Below are positions 9,773 to 17,880 of a stretch of 64,000 nt of DNA, in pieces. The notes beneath the pieces were generated by a model. The model worked only from the letters and a program-made list of their open reading frames with translations, was not told where the DNA came from and made no database searches. The position numbers and the translations under genes were made by a program. Positions within the stretch are counted from its first letter, which is position 1; every line of letters begins with the position of its first letter. The DNA is from JANNSX01 sp963741525 (GTDB lineage: Bacteria; Pseudomonadota; Alphaproteobacteria; Rhizobiales; Hyphomicrobiaceae). The DNA lies in NCBI GenBank assembly GCA_963741525.1, contig CAVUIW010000022.1:124001-188000 (forward strand), given 5' to 3'.

Positions 9773-9965
9773 CGAGGGGCCAGCTCGACGTCCGTAAGGA
9801 CGACTGCTGGGAGCTGGCCCCTCGGGCCTCGGTTGTGCTGGGCAACCGAAGCCTCCCGGCGTGACATGAGGGGACGCATCACACCGGGACAGATGATTTG
9901 CCCTCGACCCCCGCGAGGCGCAGGCAAATTCCGAGCCGTGCTCGGGCCGCTATTGCCATTCTGGC
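9773..9965. other. Row of six consecutive stem-loops; possible structured RNA
   Basis: There is no credible gene between 9573 and 10225, but this part is densely structured. A perfect 14-bp stem (9773-9786 with 9811-9824) encloses a nested cgtcc-GTAA-ggacg hairpin with a GNRA tetraloop at 9789-9802. Then follow cggttg/caaccg (9830-9835 and 9843-9848), cccgg-c-gtga/tcac-a-ccggg (9855-9864 and 9879-9888) and atttgcc/ggcaaat with nested cctcg/cgagg (9896-9929). The row ends with ccgag/ctcgg (9931-9945) and gcca/tggc (9955-9965). I do not recognise it as any named RNA family. The remaining 9966-10225 holds only weak inverted repeats. Confidence 0.45.
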
Positions 9966-10225
9966 AGGAGCTGCTCGATGCAAAATGAGGTAGTTGCCCT
10001 GTGTGGAAGACTGTTAGCCTCCAAAAACCGGCAAGCGAGTCAATGCCGGTGTTTGGCATAGTTAGGGGTTCGGGAAGCTTTAGCTATTGGGGTAAACCCT
10101 TAGACCTACACTGCGTATGCGGATTGGCCCCGCAACGAGGCCGACCGGCAGGCAAGCACAATTATGCGTGCGTTCAATGGAGGGCAGTATTGAGGGCGCT
10201 CAACAGACAGCACGAACACTGCTGA

Positions 10226-10849
10226 TCAAGTCTTTGGCCTCTCGCCGCTGGCAATCGCGATGCGCACGAGGTCGGCGAAGTTGTTCACGCCGAGCCGCTT
10301 CATCATGTTCGCGCGATGAGTTTCGACAGTTCGCTCGGCGATACTCATGTCGTGCGCGACTTGCTTATTCCGCTGCCCCTTGAGCAGCCGCTCGAGTACC
10401 TCGGCTTCGCGGGGCGAGATTTTGCTCCACACGTCAATTGGTCGCGCTCCGCGCGCAACACTCGTTCCGCCAGCCTGGCGTGCGCTGACGCGCTTGAGGA
10501 CATCGATCAACTCTTCAGGATCGACGGGCTTCTCCAGGAAGTCGCTGGCGCCGGCCTTGATCGCCTTCACGGCCGAGCGGATGTCGCCGCGGCCCGAAAC
10601 CATGACGACTGGCAGATCGCTGCGGGCTCCGCTCAAACGGCGAAGCACCTCGAGGCCGCCCATGCCGGGCATCCTCAAATCCAAGATGACGATGCAGGCC
10701 GGCAATTTTTCCGACTCGGCGAGAAAGGCATCGCTGTCGGCCGTCGCCCGCACCTCGTAGCCCGAGGTCGTCAGGATCGACTGGATGTGTTTCGTATCGG
10801 CGGGATCGTCATCGACAATCTGGATGAGCGTGCGGGCGTTGGTGGTCAT
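10226..10849 (-). CDS. FixJ/NarL-type response regulator
   Basis: This 207-residue two-component regulator has a receiver domain at residues 8-125 with the acidic pocket VDDDP, phospho-acceptor Asp in VILDLRMPGMGG, Ser in VMVSGRG and Lys in EKPVD. A LuxR-type helix-turn-helix follows at about 145-200 (ISPREAEVLERLLKGQRNKQVA and ERTVETHRANMMKRLGV). Phosphorylation by the adjacent histidine kinase would switch DNA binding. It is the last gene of the minus-strand cluster with the GTPase and OmpA-domain protein. Its targets are unknown. Confidence 0.92.
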   Translation of the reverse strand: MTTNARTLIQIVDDDPADTKHIQSILTTSGYEVRATADSDAFLAESEKLPACIVILDLRMPGMGGLEVLRRLSGARSDLPVVMVSGRGDIRSAVKAIKAGASDFLEKPVDPEELIDVLKRVSARQAGGTSVARGARPIDVWSKISPREAEVLERLLKGQRNKQVAHDMSIAERTVETHRANMMKRLGVNNFADLVRIAIASGERPKT

Positions 10850-10868
10850 AGGAGCTCACGTTGCGGAC

Positions 10869-10975
10869 GCCAGAGCACTTTCCGACCAAGTGGAAACCGG
10901 TTGATCGAAAGAAAGTGCTCAAAACCAATAACCTAGAGCGCCGATCTGGTTCCGTCAGATCGAATAGCGCTCGAG
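10869..10975. repeat. Two adjacent palindromic elements between kinase and regulator
   Basis: The first has arms gagcactttc and gaaagtgctc. The second, near 10935-10972, has arms gagcgc/gcgctc with inner cgatctg/cagatcg. Both resemble palindromes common between genes in Hyphomicrobiales. The first is a loose relative of the repeats at 3401 and 62055. They separate the histidine kinase from the response regulator and may affect transcript processing. Confidence 0.6.
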
Positions 10976-11026
10976 CGACGAAACACTCTCTTGCGGTGGA
11001 TGTCCAGAGACTGTGAGTAGAGGACA

Positions 11027-12495
11027 TTAACGGTCTTGCGATTTCGGCCAGACGAGCGCGAAGCACGGCCCCGCGCGCCCCGTCCGGCCGATCGGTGACC
11101 GAGATTGTGCCGCCCAGCCGTCGCGCGGCCGATGCCACCAGCGCCAGCCCGAGCCCGGCGCCGCCTTTTGTAGTGCCGGGTTCGAGTTGCTGGAACGCCT
11201 CGAAGATCTGGGCTCGGTCGGCAGGCGGAATGCCCGGGCCATCATCGCTGACCGAGAGGCGCCAGGCGTCCCGGAGGTCTTCGAGCCTCAAACTGATGAC
11301 ACCGTACCCCTTGTCGTGGTGCCGTACGGCATTGGCGACGAGATTACGGACGATGGTTTCGAGCGGCAGCTTGAGCGAGGTCACCGCAATGCCGGCAGGA
11401 TCAAATGCAATTTGGAAGCTGTTCCCGCCGTCGGCGACCGCAAGCGCTCCGCTTGCGACGGCGGCAACGTCTACGCGTTCGGACGGTACTGGCCCGCTCG
11501 CAAGCCGCGCATGCTCCAGCAACTCGCGGAGGAGGTCTTCGAGCCGCTGCGAATGGGCGGCGATCAGTGCGAGCGGATACTGCTTCCCCGAGCGCCCGGT
11601 CGATGGCGCGGCGTGGCGCCTCGAGGTCGTGGGCCGCGATGGCGATGATCTCCTCGAGCGTGCGATTGGCGTCCTCGAGATGGGTGACGCGTTTGGAGAG
11701 CACCGCGGCCCGGGCCTGCTCGCCGTCGCGCTCCGAGGCCACCAACAGCACGCCCAGCGGCGGGCCGTCGCCGCGGCGCCAGGGTACGGCGCTGTAGCGC
11801 AAGTTCTTCTCGCGGCCGCCGGTCCGCCCGATCGTTTCCTGATCGCGCACGGCTTGTCCGGCCGCGGCCCGCTCGATCGCCTCTTGCGGAAAGGGACACC
11901 CATCGGGGAAGCCGGCCGTGAGTGCGCGACCAGCCACCGGCTCGAGACCTAAATCGAAAAGATCCCGCCAAGCCGTCGTTGCGAAGAGATAGTGGTGGCT
12001 CTGGTCGATTGCGGCGAGCGCGACCGGCGCAGCTTCGGACAATATCTCCGTCAGCGCCGTCTGCTCGGCCAGCGCCTGCCGGGTTTGCTGGAGGTGCTGC
12101 TCGGCGATGCGGCGCGACTTGATCTGCTTGGTGATCTCGGCTTCTGGCGCCGTTCGCAAACCGAGCTTGTGGATCAGCAGGCAATAGCGCCTGTCCCCCG
12201 GCTGCCAGAAGGCTTCGATGTTCACCTTCTCGGCTCCGGCGATGCCGACATTGGAGAGAAGGAAGGCGGCGTCTGGCTCGTCCTGCAGGTTGAGGAGGTC
12301 AGGGACGAGGCCTGCGAGATAGGGCAAGCCCTCGTCGATCGGCACGCCGATTAGAACCGATCTCGCGAGCACACCGCGTGTCTCGACGGCAATGAGACTA
12401 TCATCGAGGAGCACGACGCCGATCTCACCTCTCCCGATCAGGCGATCGAGTGCGCGATCAATACCGTGTGCTGTCCTGGACGATGCCGGGTCCAT
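11027..12495 (-). pseudogene. PAS-domain sensor histidine kinase with two apparent frameshifts
   Basis: About 490 residues in total. It has an N-terminal PAS-like domain (residues 10-110), a linker helix, a second PAS-like domain (about 150-260), a dimerisation H-box IIAIAAHDLEAPRRAI, and an ATPase domain with N-box IVRNLVANAVRHH, DDGPGIP and GGAGLGLALV. The H-box and the ATPase domain are in different frames, with the break near 11580. A second break near 11060 is needed to reach the typical kinase end LVWPKSQDR. Each break is explained by one extra base. The ATG at 12495 overlaps the GTPase stop (TGATG), implying translational coupling; a GTG at 12498 is the alternative. With the reading repaired, it would phosphorylate the adjacent regulator. 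Confidence 0.8.
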
Positions 12496-13007
12496 CACAA
12501 GCCACGCGCCAGAAGCTCGCCAGCGAGACTCTGGAAGGCGTCTCGCACATTGTCGCCGGACTTGGCGGAGGTCTCGATGATCGGCTCGCGCGCGAGTGCT
12601 GCGACGCGCTGCAACATGCCGGCGTCCGCCGGACGCAGATCGCTCTTGTTGACGATGAGCCGGTAGGGCCGGCCAGGTAAGGTATCCTCGAAGCGCTCCG
12701 CCAGATCCAGCATGCTGGAGAGCGTTGAGGGGCGCGTGCGATCGGCGATGATCAACGCGGCCGAGGCGCCCCGGATATAGGCATGCTTGAAGATGCTCTC
12801 GCCCAAATCTCCATCGACGTCCCAGATGACGAGGGTGATGGGCACGTCCTCGCCGCGGACGTGGGCAACGACCTCGTGCGTGTAGATATCAACGCCGATC
12901 GTTGCCTTGTACTCGGCCTCGAACTGGCCGAAGACGAGCCGCCGGGCGAGCGAGGTCTTGCCGACCCCGATATCGCCGAGCAGCATGACCTTACGGGCTT
13001 CTGCCAC
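12495..13007 (-). CDS. Rab/Ras-like small GTPase
   Basis: This 170-residue protein has a complete small-GTPase motif set: G1 GDIGVGKT (11-18), switch I Thr in YKATIG (Thr36), G3 DVDG (63-66), G4 NKSD (120-123) and G5 SAK (147-149). The position of the catalytic Gln of Ras/Rab is Asp67. There is no C-terminal lipidation Cys. The GTG start at 13007 is preferred to the ATG at 12986 because it matches relatives that begin a few residues before the P-loop. It overlaps the upstream OmpA-domain gene by 17 bases and the kinase gene by one. The neighbours suggest a cytoplasmic switch coupled to the membrane protein. Confidence 0.88.
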   Translation of the reverse strand: MAEARKVMLLGDIGVGKTSLARRLVFGQFEAEYKATIGVDIYTHEVVAHVRGEDVPITLVIWDVDGDLGESIFKHAYIRGASAALIIADRTRPSTLSSMLDLAERFEDTLPGRPYRLIVNKSDLRPADAGMLQRVAALAREPIIETSAKSGDNVRDAFQSLAGELLARGL

Positions 13008-15066
13008 CGTTGAGGCTCCGCTCGCCGCGATAGGCGATCTCGATGGCGACGCGCCGGTCGCTTTGGCCGTCACGCGATGTGAAGCCGCTGATCCGCGGCC
13101 CCTCCGGGCGGGAGATGACGACGAGCCGGTCGCGCGAAAGGCCGGAGTCGACCAGCATGCCGGCGACGATTTCGGCGCGCTGGTTGCCGAGCAAGCGGTT
13201 GCGATCGAGGGTGCCGAGCTGATCGGTATAGCCGATGACGCGAAGGTCGGCGCCAGCGGCGAGCGCGAGGCTTGCGACATCCGCTGTGAGCTTCCGCGCA
13301 TCGGCGAGGTTCAGGATCTTCGTGCCGACATCGAAGAAAACGGCTTCCTTTCCGACGCGCTGTGCCAGCTGCAGGAGCGGATCGTCAAGGCGCTTGCGCA
13401 GTGTTTCGATCTCCGGCTCGAGGCTTTCGACCGCTGTCTGGACCGCGCCAACGTCGGCTTTGCTCGGCAATGCGGATAGAGTTTCCTTGAGTGCGGCGAC
13501 CTCGGTCGCCAACTGCTCGACGTCGCTTCGGGAGGAGAGCTTGCCGAGCCGGGATTCCAGCGCCGAAAGCGTCTCGGCGAGAACTGCAACCTCGGTCTTG
13601 CTGGAGAGCGCACGTAGGGACTGTTCAAGGCCGGTGATCTCGGCAGTCAAGTTGGCGACATCGCCGGAGACGCGCGCCACGTCGGGCTTCACGGCGGCTT
13701 GGTCAAGTCTGCGCGACAGGGCCTCGACCTCGCTCGCCAGGTTGGGAATGAGCGCCGCTACCGCCTGCAAGTCGCTACGGCCGGCGAAGCGAGTGAGGGA
13801 TTGGTCGAGCGTCCGGAGCCGATCGGCTAGGGCCTTGAGATCGGCGAGTGCGCGATGCAGAGCGTCCTCGTTGGTGACGAAGGCGAAGCGCGGTTCCAAC
13901 ACGACGGGCGCGATGGCGGCCTGTACCTCGGCGGTGAGTCTTTGAGCATCGCCGTTGGACGGAGCAAGCCCTGTCAACTGCACCGACTTGCGGCCGGGTC
14001 CGACGGCGATGACGATTGGATAGCCGCGGAACGCCGGCGCGGCCTCGACAACGCCCGCCACCCGCTTGCGCAGCTGTTCCGTCTGCATCCGCTCCCAGGC
14101 GTACCAGCCGATGCCGCCTGCGATGGCGAGGCCGATGAGTGAGGCCAGCGCAATGGCCAGAACCGGCTTGCGCCGCTCGCTGTCGAGGGCTTCGCCCAGC
14201 CGCTCGGCCGTCTCAGGCAGGATGGTCTTGATCTCGCTCTTGGCGCCGGGCTCGGCGGAGTCGATGAGGACATTGGCGTGCGTATCGAGGATGTCGACGA
14301 GGGCATTGTCGATGGCCCGTTGTACCTTGCGGCCGGAAACGCCGGTGGCGCGAACGGCGAGCAGGTGCGCCGCACTCGTCCGCAGGAAGAGGCGCGAGCC
14401 TCCAATGTCGAGCGAACGCAGCTCGTCCTTGCCGCCGGCAAAGGCCTGGCCGGCGAAATCGTTGATCGCGGAGAGAAGCCCGCTCATGAGTTGACCGCTG
14501 CCGGTGCCGTTCGTCGCCTCGACGGGCTCGCCCGGCGAGAGCCAACGATCGACGAGTACGCCGGAGGGACGTTTGATGAGCAGCAGCTCACGCACCCGCG
14601 GGCTGCCGCTCTCGACCATGGCGAGTTCGCGATAGGGCCGGCCGGTGAAGAGGCTCTTCAACCGCAGCCGCAGGAATTTCAGACTCAAGCCACTCTCAAG
14701 CTTCTGGTTCGTGCTCTCCATGGCGTCGCGCATGGCGGCCGAGACATAGGCCGAGACGAGCCTGCCCATGATCGGATAGAGCGCCTCCACCATCTCGTCG
14801 CGCGAGTTGACGATCTCGCGCTTGATCGAGGAAACGACGAGGGGGGAGACGGCGTTGGCGAGCTCGCGATGGTCCCTAATGTCGGCCGACTTGAAGCTGC
14901 CGGCGAGCACCTCGGCAACGGTCTCGGTCAGCCGTGCGTCGGTGCCGATACGATCGTGGTGCTGCTCGACGAGGTCGCGAATGGCGGCAAGCGAATGCCG
15001 CTCCTCGCGGAACAGCAATTCCTTCAGGCGGACAACCTCCGCCTGCTCACTCCGGCTTGCGGACAT
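12991..15066 (-). CDS. Membrane protein with possible Roadblock-like domain, coiled coil and C-terminal OmpA domain
   Basis: 691 residues from the Met at 15066. The cytoplasmic N-terminus is helical (1-140). A segment at about 145-245 (LLLIKRPSGVLVDR, LMSGLLSAINDFAGQAF, ELRSLDIGGSRLFLRT, AAHLLAVRATG) has the strand-helix pattern of Roadblock/LC7 domains; this is my inference. One TM helix lies at 301-324. A BON-like stretch (345-395), a long heptad-rich coiled coil (400-570) and an OmpA peptidoglycan-binding domain (575-682, VIGYTDQLGTLDRNRLLGNQRA) follow. It overlaps the upstream small gene by 20 bases and the GTPase gene by 17. It could relay envelope or wall state to the GTPase. Confidence 0.8.
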   Translation of the reverse strand: MSASRSEQAEVVRLKELLFREERHSLAAIRDLVEQHHDRIGTDARLTETVAEVLAGSFKSADIRDHRELANAVSPLVVSSIKREIVNSRDEMVEALYPIMGRLVSAYVSAAMRDAMESTNQKLESGLSLKFLRLRLKSLFTGRPYRELAMVESGSPRVRELLLIKRPSGVLVDRWLSPGEPVEATNGTGSGQLMSGLLSAINDFAGQAFAGGKDELRSLDIGGSRLFLRTSAAHLLAVRATGVSGRKVQRAIDNALVDILDTHANVLIDSAEPGAKSEIKTILPETAERLGEALDSERRKPVLAIALASLIGLAIAGGIGWYAWERMQTEQLRKRVAGVVEAAPAFRGYPIVIAVGPGRKSVQLTGLAPSNGDAQRLTAEVQAAIAPVVLEPRFAFVTNEDALHRALADLKALADRLRTLDQSLTRFAGRSDLQAVAALIPNLASEVEALSRRLDQAAVKPDVARVSGDVANLTAEITGLEQSLRALSSKTEVAVLAETLSALESRLGKLSSRSDVEQLATEVAALKETLSALPSKADVGAVQTAVESLEPEIETLRKRLDDPLLQLAQRVGKEAVFFDVGTKILNLADARKLTADVASLALAAGADLRVIGYTDQLGTLDRNRLLGNQRAEIVAGMLVDSGLSRDRLVVISRPEGPRISGFTSRDGQSDRRVAIEIAYRGERSLNGGRSP

Positions 15067-15385
15067 GGCTGCTGAGGCTCCCGGCACCACTGACATTGCC
15101 GAGCTGATGACCCAGCGCGGAGAAGGAGCGACCGACATCGCGCAGCGCGGCGTGCTGGGCTTCGGATGTTCTGGCGAGCTCCTCGAAACGCACGCTCAGC
15201 TCCCGGAACCGTTCGTTCAAGCCCTGCTCGAGCGCCGCAACCTGGGCCTCCAGCTGCTTGATACGCGCTTCGAACGTGCGCTGCGTCTCGCCGAACAAGA
15301 GCTCGCGGACGGCCTGCATCTCGACCTGCTCAGGCGCGGTCGGAGCACCGTTGGGCGCCGCGCCACTGCGCGTGTTGAACAGCAT
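15047..15385 (-). CDS. Small coiled-coil protein of the GTPase cluster
   Basis: 112 residues from the Met at 15385 (MLFNTRSGAAPNGAP). A short disordered start is followed by a near-continuous amphipathic helix from about residue 20 to 95, rich in Glu, Leu and Arg with heptad spacing, for example ARIKQLEAQVAALEQGLNER. Its segment EQVEMQAVRELLFGE resembles SEQAEVVRLKELLFREE at the start of the next protein, so the two may share a docking or oligomerisation element. It is the first gene of the minus-strand cluster. Its function is unknown; scaffold is a reasonable guess. Confidence 0.7.
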   Translation of the reverse strand: MLFNTRSGAAPNGAPTAPEQVEMQAVRELLFGETQRTFEARIKQLEAQVAALEQGLNERFRELSVRFEELARTSEAQHAALRDVGRSFSALGHQLGNVSGAGSLSSHVRKPE

Positions 15386-15598
15386 CCTACTCCCCTCGGT
15401 CGTGTCGCCGGCAACCAGCACTGGAGGATGATGTAGCACAGGCCCGGCGGGAGTTTAGAAGCGGAGCAATTCGACCGAATTAGGATTAATCCGAGGCTTA
15501 AGCCTAAGTATATGCAATTCTGAAAGAACTTGACGTTTGGCCGAACGGCCTTTTCGATAGGAGGGCTGCAGGCTTCGTATGATGGCTGCAGCGGGGGA

Positions 15599-15640
15599 GG
15601 GTCAGTCTCGGCACCCCGCACCCGGGACTGACCCCCTTTT
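15599..15640 (+). repeat. Terminator-like hairpin followed by T-run
   Basis: Arms gggtcagtctcgg and ccgggactgaccc pair with a single wobble across a 10-base loop and are followed by cctttt. The form is that of an intrinsic terminator on the plus strand, but no plus-strand gene lies upstream, so it is more likely a mobile palindromic repeat. Confidence 0.5.
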
Positions 15641-16101
15641 ACCGTCTAAGCGCCTCCCGCGGCGCCCATGCCAGCATGTCCGGCCTCTTCGGTCTTAGCC
15701 CGCCTGGTATCCCAACCCGAGGCGTGAAGCCCGCACCCCACACAGTGCGAGCAGGCCCCGGGCCAACCACGGCGAAGAGCGAGCCGGACAGCACGATAGA
15801 TGTCGCAAGGGTGGAGCAATTGCTAGACTCGGGAATCCCGTACCCGGTGCGTAGTGGTGGGTTGGTAGCTCGGCGTACGTTCTTGATGGGCGAACCAGCA
15901 GCCATCCCGGCCGCCGCCGTCGCGATCCGTTTGGCGAGGCATATGTGGGCTCCGGGGCCGGGCGTAAGCGAGCCGGCGACACCCTGCCGTTGCGGACAGG
16001 AAATTTGATCGCAACTACTCTCGTCCCGGATGTAGGCGAGGGGCTTCCACATTGGGCTCAGGCCCCGGAAATCCACGGTAGCGGCATACCCTCGGCGACG
16101 G

Positions 16102-16219
16102 CGGAGTGGCCGCGCGCGAGATCGGTTCACGCCACATATCCGATCGCCAATGCGATCAGATATGTGGCGATCGTGCGCGTGCCACATCCGAATAATTCCA
16201 CCAGGGGCCGGCCACTCCG
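16102..16219. repeat. Large nested hairpin
   Basis: Outer arms cggagtggccg and cggccactccg (16102-16112 and 16209-16219) enclose inner arms cgccacatatc and gatatgtggcg (16130-16140 and 16159-16169), both perfect. Partially paired gcgcgcgag/tcgtgcgcg segments lie between them. The whole 118-base stretch can fold as one long cruciform. Confidence 0.7.
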
Positions 16220-16347
16220 TCCCTCTGGACTTTCTCATGCTCTCGGGTCCGGTGACGGACCGCGGTGGGGGCGGAGCGCTGGCTCAAGCGCACGTGTCCC
16301 TCGAAGTGGGTCCCGGTTCGCCGCAAGAACGTGCGCAAAGCAAAGGA

Positions 16348-16422
16348 TTGGGCATCGGTGATCGGGCATCAGGCATCGATTGCGACCGCGTTGATGCCCG
16401 ATGCCCAATGCCTGATGCCCAA
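16348..16422. repeat. Iterated GGGCATC inverted repeat
   Basis: The left arm is built from tandem gggcatc/ggcatc units (16348-16379). The right arm contains their reverse complements gatgccc (16391-16422), separated by 11 bases. It lies about 70 bases upstream of the M20 gene. Confidence 0.65.
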
Positions 16423-16494
16423 CTCCACGCCATTGCCTCGCGGGTGCACCATGTTGCAAGCTCTGGATCATTGCGATCGGATCGGGAGTGAACA

Positions 16495-17745
16495 ATGAGC
16501 GCGGAACGTCAGCAGCTGCTTGACTGGATCGATGCGGACCGTGATCGGCTCATCGCGTTCCTCCGTGATTTCGTGCGGTGCAAAGGCCCGAACCCGCCCG
16601 GCGACACGCGCACTACGGCGGCCTTCGTGACGAAGCATCTGGACAGCCAGAGCCTCGCTTATCGCACGATCGCGCCCCATTCGGAGATGCCCAACATCGT
16701 CGCGACGTTCGAGGCGGCCAAGCCCGGCAAGCACCTCGTGCTCAATGGCCACATCGACGTGTTCCCCGTGGCCGACGACGGCTTCGGCTGGACCAAGGAC
16801 CCGTGGGGGGCAGAGCTCGTCGATGGAAAGATCTATGGACGCGGCGTCGCCGACATGAAATGCGGCACGGCGGCGTCCATTTGGACCTACACGTATCTCT
16901 CCCGCATCAAGGATCGGCTCAATGGACGATTGACCCTGACGGCGGTCTCCGACGAGGAGACGTTCGGACCCTATGGCGCGCGCTATCTCATGGAGCACCA
17001 TCCGGAGGTGCATGGCGATGCGCTGCTCAACGGCGAGCCGTCGGGGCCGCTGAGCGTCCGCTTCGGCGAGAAGGGGCCGCTGTGGCTCGAGTTCACGGTG
17101 CGGGCACCCGGGGCGCACGGCGCCTACACGCATGCGACCAAAAGCGCGACGAAGGTCGCGATGGCGCTGGCGGGGGCGTTGGAGAAGGTTTGTGAGATCA
17201 AACCGGAGCTTTCAGACAACATCAGGAGTGCCATCGACGCGGGGCGGGAGACCATGGATCGGGCGATGGGTGTTGGCGCCGGCGCCATTGTCGACAAGGT
17301 GACGCTCAACATCGGCACCATGAAGGGTGGCGTAAAGGTCAACATGGTGCCCTCGAGCGCCACTTTTGAAGCCGATATCCGCCTGCCGCTCGGCGTCTCG
17401 CGGGAACGCGTTCTCGTGGAGGTCGAGAAGATCCTGAAGGACTTCCCCGAGGCGACCATGAAGGAGACCAACTGCAATCTGCCGTCATGGGTCGATCCCC
17501 ATTGCGACATCATCGGGATCGTGCAGGAGACGGTGCAAAGCTTGCGCGGGTTCAAGCCGACACCGATTGTGAGCCTGGGCGGCACCGACGCGCGGCTTTG
17601 GCGCTATCGCAACATTCCGAGCTGCGTTTACGGGCCCTACCCCTACGGAATGGGGTCCTATGACGAGCATGTTGACGTCGAGGACTACCTGCACATCGTG
17701 AGGACGCATGTGCTGGCGGGGTATGAGTATATGCGGAGGGAGTAG
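16495..17745 (+). CDS. M20 family metallopeptidase (ArgE/DapE/CPG2-like)
   Basis: This 416-residue di-zinc hydrolase has the first metal ligands in NGHIDVF (His86, Asp88), the bridging Asp120 in GRGVADMKCG, the catalytic Glu pair in SDEETFG (154-155) and the C-terminal metal His in SYDEHVDV. A lid or dimerisation domain occupies about residues 190-310. Family members hydrolyse N-acyl amino acids, N-succinyl-diaminopimelate or C-terminal dipeptides. The exact substrate is not decided by sequence or by neighbours (diol-dehydratase subunit and TerC). The start follows aacaATG. Confidence 0.85.
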   Translation: MSAERQQLLDWIDADRDRLIAFLRDFVRCKGPNPPGDTRTTAAFVTKHLDSQSLAYRTIAPHSEMPNIVATFEAAKPGKHLVLNGHIDVFPVADDGFGWTKDPWGAELVDGKIYGRGVADMKCGTAASIWTYTYLSRIKDRLNGRLTLTAVSDEETFGPYGARYLMEHHPEVHGDALLNGEPSGPLSVRFGEKGPLWLEFTVRAPGAHGAYTHATKSATKVAMALAGALEKVCEIKPELSDNIRSAIDAGRETMDRAMGVGAGAIVDKVTLNIGTMKGGVKVNMVPSSATFEADIRLPLGVSRERVLVEVEKILKDFPEATMKETNCNLPSWVDPHCDIIGIVQETVQSLRGFKPTPIVSLGGTDARLWRYRNIPSCVYGPYPYGMGSYDEHVDVEDYLHIVRTHVLAGYEYMRRE

Positions 17746-17855
17746 GGAGTAGCGAAAAGGGAGCAGCTTGGCGCTGCCGTACAAACGACGAGCGCTCGGA
17801 AAGGGCACGAAGGAACTTTTCCCCTACTGCCAACTCCCTATTCCCTAGCCCCTCC
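17738..17855. repeat. Imperfect inverted repeat based on GGGAGTAG units
   Basis: The left part carries ggagggagtagggagtag just at the end of the M20 gene. The right part carries ctactgccaactcccta and ttccctag. The two halves pair imperfectly across about 80 bases. The style resembles the iterated repeats at 16348 and 45488. Confidence 0.5.
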
Positions 17856-17880
17856 TTCGTGTGCAATCTGAGGAAACCGC

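Larger units (their letters stand above)
15386..16494. other. 1.1-kb intergenic region rich in hairpins
   Basis: This region separates the minus-strand GTPase cluster from the plus-strand M20 gene. It contains a 13-bp hairpin (15599-15634), a large nested hairpin (16102-16219) and a heptamer-based inverted repeat (16348-16422). A 199-codon open frame on the minus strand (15639-16238) and a shorter plus-strand one have no recognisable domain, run across the hairpins and are Arg/Pro/Gly rich, so I treat them as chance. Promoters for both flanking operons must lie here, but no clear consensus stands out. Confidence 0.6.

Noticed and set aside
15599..15640. Intrinsic terminator on the plus strand
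   Set aside because: The hairpin and T-run look right, but no plus-strand gene lies upstream, so a repeat is more likely.
15639..16238. 199-codon open frame on the minus strand
   Set aside because: It has no recognisable domain, is dominated by Arg, Pro and Gly, crosses a large nested hairpin and lies in a gap full of repeats. Long chance frames are common at this GC content.
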